From the NCBI GenBank assembly GCA_030040175.1, contig JASHUF010000154.1, forward strand, positions 1 through 5,076: a DNA stretch of 5,076 nucleotides. Direction: 5' to 3'. Below the pieces are notes generated by a model that was not told the origin of the DNA, made no database searches, and saw nothing but the letters and a program-made list of their open reading frames with translations. Both the position numbers and the translations under genes were made by a program. Source of the stretch: Acidobacteriaceae bacterium. GTDB lineage: Bacteria; Acidobacteriota; Terriglobia; Terriglobales; Acidobacteriaceae. This document shows positions 1 to 5,076 of the stretch, in pieces (the stretch's first letter is position 1; each line of letters begins with the position of its first letter).

Positions 1-139
1 CAAATGTGGTTGTCAATGAGGTGCCGCCCCAAAGGATCGTCGTTGCGGGCACAAATCCCGATCCAGTGACAGTGAGGGTGAAGGCCGGTCCTCCGGCAGC
101 CGCATAAACGGGAGATGTGGTGCTGATCACCGGCACGGG
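1..139 (-). other. Start of an IPT/TIG-like domain, cut by the window edge (residues 1646-1691)
   Basis: The sequence PVPVISTTSPVYAAAGGPAF followed by TLTVTGSGFVPATTILWGG and then TSLTTTF matches the TIG pattern 'P-x-I-x-x-[IL]-x-P-x-x-x-x-x-G-x-x-x-F-x-L-x-V-x-G-x-x-F-x-x-x-[ST]-x-[IV]-x-[WF]-[NG]-G'. About half of a usual TIG domain of roughly 80-90 residues is visible. In this family style, TIG domains commonly occur in tandem, so more copies may follow beyond base 1. This is inference. Confidence 0.85.
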
Positions 140-3100
140 ATAGCCGACCGTGAGCACAAGGGTCTTGATGGCCGAGTCGCCCGCCGAATCGGTGACGAGG
201 ACGGTAAAGGTGATTGCCGCCTCCGTAGTATTGGGCGTGCCTGAGATCACACCCGCCGACGACAGCGCGAGACCCACGTAAGTGAGCCCAGCGCCGCCGT
301 TCACCGCTTGCCACGTATAGCCCGCATCGCTGCCTCCATTGGCGCCCAGCGTTTCTGCGTAGGGTTGGCCTACGGTCGCTTGCGGAAGCGGCGAAGCGGT
401 GGTGATCGTGAGTGGCGGAGCCACGGTAACTTGGGCGATGTCCGTCACCGTGATGGTCTCCGGGTCGCTTACGCCGTAGAGCTGGACCTGCGGCGTGTCG
501 GTCACCGTGATCGATTCGGGATCGTTGATCTGGATCGGCCCCGAAGAAGAGCCAGTCACCGTCACCGAGGCCGTGCCCGTTGCGCTCGTGTAATACAGCA
601 TGCCGGTTGTATCCGGTGTGTACGTTGCCGTCAGCGTCACATTGTTGCCCGCTGACAGCGTGTTGGCACTGATTGGGAATGTAGCGCTGCCGCCGGTCAG
701 CGTCATGGTAACGGGACCGTAGCCGTCGCCGCTCAAGCTCACCGATCCGGTCGGCGCCGGATTCCCGCTGCCGCCACTCACCGTCACCAGGACGGAAAGC
801 GGCTGCGCCGTCGTAATCGAAGACGCGCTCGGCTGCACAGTCACCGCCGGCGTAATCAAGGTGGACGCCGAGCAATTTGGCACGGGAGCGACATAGTAGA
901 TCTTGGCCGCTTGCGGGGGATAAGTGGAAGCCGGCACGACGTCGTAAACATAGCCCGAGGCCGCGTTCACCACGGGATAGCTCAGCGGCGTGGTTGCCCC
1001 AGTGCTGCCCACGAGGTTCGCCACCTCCGGAGTGGTGCCGCTGCATAGCGGCGTCGTCGCCCCCAGCGCGCCGTTAATTGTCGAAGGAATGGTCGCGAGA
1101 ACGAGATTCTGCGATTCAGAGTTGTAATTCATGCGGGCCCAGGGACCGGTGTAATCGTCGAGGACCGGACCCGGGAAGCTGCTGCTCAGCAAAGTCTCCA
1201 CGGCGGCTGGCGTTGTCGGGGGGTTCAACACCGGCGCCAGGCTGTATTCAAGCAACGTTCCGGGCTGAGAGAGACTGCTGGCGTTGAAGGTCTCCACGTA
1301 AACCAGCGGGTCCGCGGCGCTGGTGACGTTGATGTCGGCCGCGCTGATGGCGGAGTACTGCGAGGTAGCGGAGATGGTCGATAATCCGCTTCCCGGCGTG
1401 ATATTCCATGTGCCGCTTTGGGTCCCCGCCTGCGTGCTGCTGAAAAAGCTGAATTGGGTGGTATCCAGAACGGTGATCGGCGTGGTGTCGCAATCAGCCG
1501 GCGTAGTGGAACACTCGGATGCATTGGTGTTGTTCTTGATGAGCACCAGCTTGCCGGAGCCGTTGTCGAGCAGCGTTCCCACGTTGAATGGGGTTGTGGC
1601 CCCGCCGCTGTTGACGTATCCGGCAACATGCACCGGATTGGCGGCCGAACCCGAATAGGTCGGGTCATAGACGAAGAATCCCGATGTTGCGTAAGTGCCG
1701 GGCGCTCCACTTGCCGAGCTGCCCAGATCGTTGATGTAGACCTGGTGATTCGAGGGATCGATCTGCATCACGCCGTACTGCGCCGAATAATCGAGATTAG
1801 GACTCGCCGTGGGGATGGTAGACGCCGTCCACGAGGTAGAGTTCGCCGTGGGGAGAACGTAGAGTTTGTCGAAATTGGCCCCGGAGTAATTCATGAGATA
1901 GACGTTGCTCTGCGCCACATCCACATCCAGCTGCAGATCGGAGTTGGGATCGGCGGCCACGGAAATCAGTAGTCCCTGCGTGCAGGCGCCGGTCGCCGGA
2001 TTGACGGCTTCATAAGCCGCGTACAGTTCGCTGTAATTCAGCATTCCCAGGTAGAGAATGTCATTGACGGAATCGAAGAAGAGCGCGCCGCCTGTGATCG
2101 AAACGCTCGATCCCGACGAGGTGAACGCCGGGCATCCCTGGCCTGTCAACGCGCCGCTCTGGATAAAGCTGACGGAAGTATCGCTGTTGAGAACAAAGTT
2201 GATCGTCGCTCCTGGCGCGTTGTTCCCGTTGATGGCGAGGGCGTTTGTGTCGGCGGTGATCGGAGGCGGCAGAACCGGCGTCGTTCCCTGGTTTACCTGC
2301 AGGCTCACATTGTTGCTGCTTTCTGCTTGATTGAACGTGTCGCCGGAAAATGCGGCCGAAATCGTGTACGATCCGCTCAGATCCTCGATAAACGAACAGG
2401 TGGCCTGCCATTCGCCTGCCACCATGGTTACTCCAAGGTTGGAGCACCCCGCGATCGGAGAGCCGTCTGCAGTAAAGCTCACCGTCCCGGTCACGGTGGT
2501 GACGCCCGAGGCAAGGTTCAGCGTCGCGGTGGCAGTGATGGATGCGCCGGTCGTGGCAGGGTTCGGGTTTACCGCCAGCGTGAACGAAGTGAGAGGCTCG
2601 ACCGCCGCAAACAGACCCTCGGCCACGTTGCCTGCTGCGGCGCCACTGATGTCATAAACAAACGCGCTCACGTTGGTGTAGGTTCCCGCGCTCAAAGACA
2701 CCGAGCAGGGCGAACTCGAGATCAGGCTGCAGCTTGAAGAGTTTGTATTGGGTGGAGTTCCATCTGTCGTATAGAAGATCAGTTCGTTTGAACTCGGACC
2801 GGGCCCCGAGATCACCAGCGTGCTGCCCTGGACCGCGAAGGTCGGAGAGGGCACGGAGGTCCATTGTGGCTCATTGATCAGCCAGAGTTCGTTGTTCACG
2901 TGGTCCAGCAGATAGGCTGCCTGATGGATGGAATCAACGAAGAGATTTCCGCCGCCAAGCCCCGCCGTGCTCACCGGACCCACCTTGATGGCCTGCGAAC
3001 TGGCATCCCACAGCTCTACGAAGCCGCCGGTCGCCGTATCGGAGCCGGAGATCCACGCCTGGTAGCTTGTCGTATCCGGTTCCACATCGTAAATGTGGGG

Positions 3101-5076
3101 CGAAGTCGCCGTTTGCGGCGCAGACACCGTTCCGCCGAACACAGGTATAGCGGTTGAGGCAAGCGTGTTGTTATCCACAGACACGCCGTCCATGCCCGTA
3201 ACCATAACCGCATTCGAGTTGTTGTCGCTGACGTTGCCATCGAAATCGGTGATGTAGAAGGCGCGGTCCAGGGCATCGAGCGAAGTGGTATAGGGCTGCC
3301 AGAGGTACGGCAATGGCGCCTGGCTCATGAAAGGCGAGAAGGTGTAGATGTCATAGGCTTCGTATTCGCCCGTGGTCGTGTTGTCGTAGCCGCCTCCGGA
3401 GACGAGGAGGCTTCCGGACTGCGGGTCCGAAGCGATGGAATTGGTAAGGAAGTTTCCCGTAGCCAGCGCCTCGCCCACTGCGGGGATCTGCGTTGTAGTC
3501 ACGGTAAGGGTTCCGTTCGAAGGCGGCGTCCAGGTGTAGAGCAGCGGAACATCGCCGCCGGATCCCTCTGCCAGCACACCCATGGCATAGACGGTGTGGC
3601 TGGCCGTGTCCACGCTGATGGATTGGATGGGTGCATCCAGGCCGGTGAAAGTGCCGTTCAGCGCCGGCGGCGAAATCCCCTCTTCGGCCCGCACCGCGCT
3701 GACCGTCGTCGAGGTTGGTCCCGCGGCATAAATCTCGCCGATCCCCGTATCAATAGCCAGCAGACTGGCGCCGGGATTATTGAGAGAGAGGCTAGTTATT
3801 ACGGTATAAGCCCCGTCAGTGCCGGGGTTTCCATTGATGACGTAAAGATTGCCGTCGGCCGTATTGCTCACATAGACAAAGTTCTGCGTGGGGTCGACGA
3901 CCATGGTCAGCGTGGATGTGGAGCCGCCGTTGTTCAATCCCACGGGAATCGACGCAAAGACGCGCTCGCAACCTGTGCAGTCGACCGATGTGCCGGTATT
4001 GATCACGTTCACGGTGTCGGCGCCGGAGACAAAGTAAAAATCGCCGGTGGTGGGATTCAGAACTCCTTGCAGCGAGCCGAACTGCGCGCCCGAGCTTTGC
4101 GCAACGGCGAGGCTGGAGAGCGTGAGTGAGGAGGGCCCTGCGACCACGGGATGGACTCGCCGGATGCGCTGGTTCTCTGAATCGGCGAGAAAGAGATTGC
4201 CTTGCGCATCGAGGACAATCTGCGAGACGCCGTCAACCTCGGCGCTGGTTGCCAGGCCTCCGTCGCCGCTGTAGCCGGGAGTGCCGTTTCCGGCAAGCGG
4301 CGTTACGATGCTGTCCGGCACAAGATTGCTGTTGGTGGGGCCCACCTCCTCCACTTCGGAGGCGTACTGGCCGGCGCTGGAAGCCAGGGAGACCACGAAA
4401 TTAGGGGTGCAGATCTGAGCCTCGCCGTACTGCGCGTAGATGGTGCAGTTCTGGTTAGGGTCGCTTGCCGGCGCCGGATACGGCTCGGTCGCCAGACCGC
4501 TGACGTTGAAGAAGCTATTCGGGTATACCTGGGCCGGGATCACGGGGATTGCGGTGTATTTGAAAGTCTGGGTGACGTCGAAGATGTTGCCGGCGCTGGC
4601 TGATGAAGGTGGAGCTCCCAGCCAGCCCTCGCCTTCGCCGGCAGAAGCTGCCCACAAATCTCCGTAGTTGGGATCCCAGGCAATGGCAGGAAAAGCCTCG
4701 TCAAACTGGGCGGCCACAAGCTGCGTATTCGCCCAGCCGCCTCCTGAGGAGGGCGCGTCCTCCTGAATGTCGCTGTAAAAGCCGCCCTCCGAGACGTTGA
4801 CATACGCGCTGAAGTAGACATCGCCGCTGGTATCGCAGGCCAGGGCGACGGGATGGGGAGGGCCGCCGCCATCTTCCACCGCGGCGATCGTCAGCGTGGA
4901 GATGGCGCCGCTCGAGTTGATTTCGTAGACGCTGCCTGCAGTCTCGGTCTGCCCGGAGAATTGCGGAAGGATGGGATCGACGCCGTGCGTGGCGATGAAC
5001 ATATTGCCGTTGCAGAGCGCGAGGGCCACGGGATACGAAAGCGACGTGGTGGTCGGCGACGAGCCGGGGCTGCCTC
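1..5076 (-). CDS. Giant secreted beta-propeller / Ig-like repeat protein, internal fragment open at both ends
   Basis: One minus-strand frame (first full codon 5074-5072, last 4-2) is open for 1,691 codons. Upstream to downstream it encodes NHL/YVTN-like propeller blades (residues 1-743), a chitobiase-C-terminal-like segment (744-826), an Ig-like repeat (827-929), a second blade array (939-1403), another Ig-like repeat (1410-1507), a 19-residue tandem repeat (1516-1553), a He_PIG-like domain (1555-1643) and the start of an IPT/TIG domain (1646 on). These are all extracellular beta-sandwich or propeller folds, and no catalytic motif is visible, so binding, adhesion or a structural surface role is the likeliest job; the ligand is unknown. 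The protein is very acidic (7 Lys and 7 Arg) and has 16 Cys, largely in neighbouring pairs. No start, RBS, signal peptide or stop is present because both ends lie outside. The domain style resembles large acidobacterial Ig-like/NHL repeat proteins. The reading frame is certain; the function is open. Confidence 0.95.
146..412 (-). other. Putative Ig (He_PIG-like) domain (residues 1555-1643)
   Basis: The domain opens with LTITTASPLPQATVGQPYAE (1555-1574), which is the He_PIG start 'I-x-[ST]-x-x-L-P-x-A-x-x-G-x-x-Y'. It continues with YTWQAVNGG (near 1584-1592), LSSAGVISGTP (near 1601-1611), the hallmark 'L-x-x-x-G-x-[IL]-S-G-T-P', and ends with FTVLVTDSAGDSAIKTLVLT, matching 'F-T-V-x-V-T-D-x-x-G'. 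Such domains are cadherin/Ig-like beta-sandwich modules repeated in bacterial surface and secreted proteins. K1637 is the only basic residue after K1391. Confidence 0.9.
416..529 (-). repeat. Two tandem 19-residue linker repeats, consensus DPExITVTDxxQV (residues 1516-1553)
   Basis: Unit 1 at 473-529 encodes INDPESITVTDTPQVQLYG and unit 2 at 416-472 encodes VSDPETITVTDIAQVTVAP. They match at 10 of 19 residues, 10 of 13 within the DPE...QV core. At DNA level the shared + strand word GTCACCGTGAT recurs at 444-454 and 501-511, exactly 57 bases apart. Many synonymous positions differ between the two units, so the copy is not recent or the protein sequence is under selection. The repeat joins an Ig-like repeat to a He_PIG-like domain and probably forms an extended beta linker. 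Short repeats of the I-x-V-x-E-x-I-x-V-x-D type occur in other giant bacterial surface proteins. Confidence 0.8.
554..847 (-). other. Bacterial Ig-like repeat 2 (residues 1410-1507)
   Basis: The pattern is the same family as the first Ig-like repeat but diverged: VTVQPSASSITTAQPLSVLV (1411-1430), SGGSGNPAPTGSVSLSGDG (1433-1451), the strand TMTLTGGSATFPI (1456-1468), LSAGNNVTLTATYTPD (1473-1488) and the end strand TASVTV (1501-1506). 'P-T-G-[ST]-V-[ST]-L-x-x-x-G' and 'L-x-x-G-x-x-x-L-T-A-x-Y' are the hallmarks. It contains no Cys, Lys or Arg. It closes the second propeller region and leads into the 19-residue linker repeats. Confidence 0.85.
866..2260 (-). other. Divergent second propeller-like region, about seven blade-like units (residues 939-1403)
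   Basis: No well-known family signature is present, but seven units share a blade-like rhythm of a hydrophobic strand, an acidic or Asn turn, and a V-Y or L-V core. They centre on LFFDSVNDILYLGML (998-1012), LDVDVAQSNVYLMNYS (1049-1064), VMQIDPSNHQVYINDLG (1102-1118), GTLLDNGSGKLVLIKNN (1166-1182), ADINVTSAADPLVYVETF (1246-1263), MNYNSESQNLVLATIPS (1315-1331) and VVNAASGYVYDVVPAS (1368-1383). Several are followed by a second strand such as KLYVLP, GFFVYDP or TLLEYSLAP. Seven units would make a closed seven-bladed propeller, bounded on both sides by Ig-like repeats. This is my alignment by eye. Cys pairs 981/1031, 1188/1195 and 1344/1401 lie here. Confidence 0.5.
2288..2596 (-). other. Bacterial Ig-like repeat 1 (residues 827-929)
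   Basis: The sequence follows the Big_3-type pattern: LAVNPNPATTGASITATATL (833-852), then VTGTVSFTADGSPIAGC (861-877), then a Cys-bearing strand (C893), then YTISAAFSGDTFNQAESSN (903-921) and the terminal strand VSLQV. 'G-T-V-[ST]-F-x-D-G' and 'Y-x-[IV]-x-A-x-[FY]-x-G-D' are the family hallmarks. Cys877 and Cys893 occupy positions where the facing strands could form a disulfide. It comes directly before the second propeller and ends in a short Pro-rich linker (TTPVLPPP, 931-938). Confidence 0.85.
2597..2845 (-). other. Chitobiase/beta-hexosaminidase C-terminal-like segment (residues 744-826)
   Basis: The segment IFYTTDGTPPNTNS (residues 766-779) matches the diagnostic 'I-x-Y-T-T-D-G-T-x-P' turn of the CHB_HEX_C_1-type domain, a small beta-sandwich often found appended to surface proteins and glycoside hydrolases. 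It is followed by an alternating strand pattern ending in GTYTNVSAFVYD, which fits the second half of the fold, where such domains usually end in 'IxAxAxDxxGNxS'. C782 and C790 lie eight residues apart in a Ser-rich loop and could pair. It sits between the propeller and the first Ig-like repeat and may serve as a spacer. Confidence 0.65.
2846..4153 (-). other. Domain region: YVTN-like propeller blades (residues 308-743)
   Basis: About eight blade-like units can be aligned by eye on a D-x-x-x-x-x-[VIL]-Y-[VA]-x core: VLNPTTGDFYFVSGADTV (338-355), MVVDPTQNFVYVSNTADG (391-408), LAIDTGIGEIYAAGPTST (439-456), ISVDTASHTVYAMG (486-499), IASDPQSGSLLVSGGG (547-562), LDALDRAFYITDFDGN (599-614), YDVEPDTTSYQAWISGSD (662-679) and FVDSIHQAAYLLDHVNNE (712-729). 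The second unit, with YVSN at 401-404 and then GNLYVIN, is the standard YVTN-type blade. This suggests a seven- or eight-bladed propeller, but blade borders with the preceding NHL region are uncertain. C366 and C369 form a CTGC motif between two blades. Confidence 0.7.
4154..4309 (-). other. NHL repeat with AGNGTPGYSGDGG signature (residues 256-307)
   Basis: Residues 261-278 read AGNGTPGYSGDGGLATSA, followed by VLDAQGNLFLADSENQRIRRV at 287-307 (split here by its core QGNLFLAD and its end NQRIRRV). This is the canonical bacterial NHL form, in which a gly-rich loop (AGxGxxGYSGDGGxA) precedes a hydrophobic core (VxDxxGNLxxAD) and an N-R-I-R-x-V end. NHL repeats form one blade each of six-bladed propellers. 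It is by far the most conserved blade in the window and carries three of the protein's seven arginines (R303, R305, R306). Confidence 0.9.
4154..5074 (-). other. Domain region: N-terminal propeller blades ending in an NHL repeat (residues 1-307)
   Basis: Blade-like units share the pattern 'P-x-A-[LIV]-A-x-D-x-x-G-[DN]-[LV]-[YFW]-[FIL]-[AS]': YPVALALCNGNMFIATHG (residues 14-31), HPVALACDTSGDVYFSAY (74-91), PAIAWDPNYGDLWAASAG (129-146) and IVLDAQGNLFLADSENQR (286-303). Each is normally followed by a strand such as GSVYEIN (47-53) or GNIFDVT (162-168). The last unit is a full NHL repeat. The stretch 185-250 is less regular; it holds C210 and C222 and has no clear blade core, so it may be an insertion or a decayed blade. 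Propellers of this kind bind ligands or scaffold other domains. Blades may continue upstream of the window, so the full count is unknown. Confidence 0.75.

Noticed and set aside
416..529. CRISPR-like or mobile-element direct repeat
   Set aside because: There are only two in-frame units with divergent synonymous positions and no spacers. It is a protein-level tandem repeat.
308..655. Plus-strand ORF of 115 residues, Arg-rich
   Set aside because: It is antisense to the He_PIG domain and the 19-residue repeats. The Arg content comes from reading the complement of Thr/Ala/Pro codons.
1225..1710. Minus-strand ORF of 161 residues
   Set aside because: It is on the same strand but out of frame with the giant CDS. 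Its translation (Pro/Arg/Ser-rich) carries no motif, while the main frame over the same bases gives blade-like sequence.
1418..1972. Plus-strand ORF of 184 residues
   Set aside because: It lies antisense to the continuous minus-strand frame. Its translation is Arg/Gly/Ile-rich with no domain, as expected from the complement of a GC-rich gene.
2061..2447. Minus-strand ORF of 128 residues
   Set aside because: It is out of frame with the main CDS, whose frame here encodes a clear Ig-like repeat end and the start of the second blade array.
3596..4129. Plus-strand ORF of 177 residues
   Set aside because: It is antisense to the YVTN-like blade region; the composition is a shadow pattern and no family is recognised.
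4202..4603. Plus-strand ORF of 133 residues
   Set aside because: It is antisense to the NHL repeat and neighbouring blades; no domain was recognised.
1..5076. An undescribed multi-gene system, RNA gene, promoter or terminator in the window
   Set aside because: Every base is inside one coding frame, so there is no intergenic space, and no structured RNA or regulatory motif stood out over the coding signal.

Overview
The whole window is the interior of one very large protein gene on the minus strand. Read as reverse complement from base 5074 to base 2, a single frame stays open for 1,691 consecutive codons with no stop, no start signal and no frameshift. I translated it end to end and checked it against base positions at nine landmarks; all fall in the same frame. 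Both ends run off the window, so the signal peptide, the true start, the C-terminus and any promoter, RBS or terminator are outside. No start-to-stop gene call in this frame is possible here, and the shorter ORFs in the other five frames are shadows.

The protein looks like a secreted or cell-surface beta-rich mosaic. Residue 1 is the codon at 5074-5072. From N to C the layout is: (1) residues 1-307, beta-propeller-like blades ending in a classic NHL repeat; (2) residues 308-743, about eight more blades, one with a YVTN-type core; (3) residues 744-826, a chitobiase C-terminal-like YTTDGTPP segment; (4) residues 827-929, a bacterial Ig-like repeat; (5) residues 939-1403, a divergent second propeller with seven recognisable blade-like units; (6) residues 1410-1507, a second Ig-like repeat; (7) residues 1516-1553, two copies of a 19-residue linker repeat; (8) residues 1555-1643, a putative-Ig (He_PIG-like) domain; (9) residues 1646-1691, the start of an IPT/TIG-like domain that continues past base 1. 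The composition is Ser/Thr/Gly/Ala/Asn-rich and strongly acidic, with only 7 Lys and 7 Arg by my count. Its 16 cysteines lie mostly as neighbouring pairs, which fits an extracytoplasmic location.

The sequence is GC-rich with GC-rich third positions. The mix of the NHL form AGNGTPGYSGDGG, Big_3-type Ig repeats, He_PIG and the GGPAFTLTVTGSGF form of TIG is typical of giant 'Ig-like domain repeat / NHL repeat' proteins of soil Acidobacteriota (Terriglobia). That assignment is inference from family style and not proof. No catalytic residues, RNA genes, mobile elements or CRISPR arrays were found, and nothing here by itself shows a new multi-gene system. The interest lies in the architecture and composition of this one protein.
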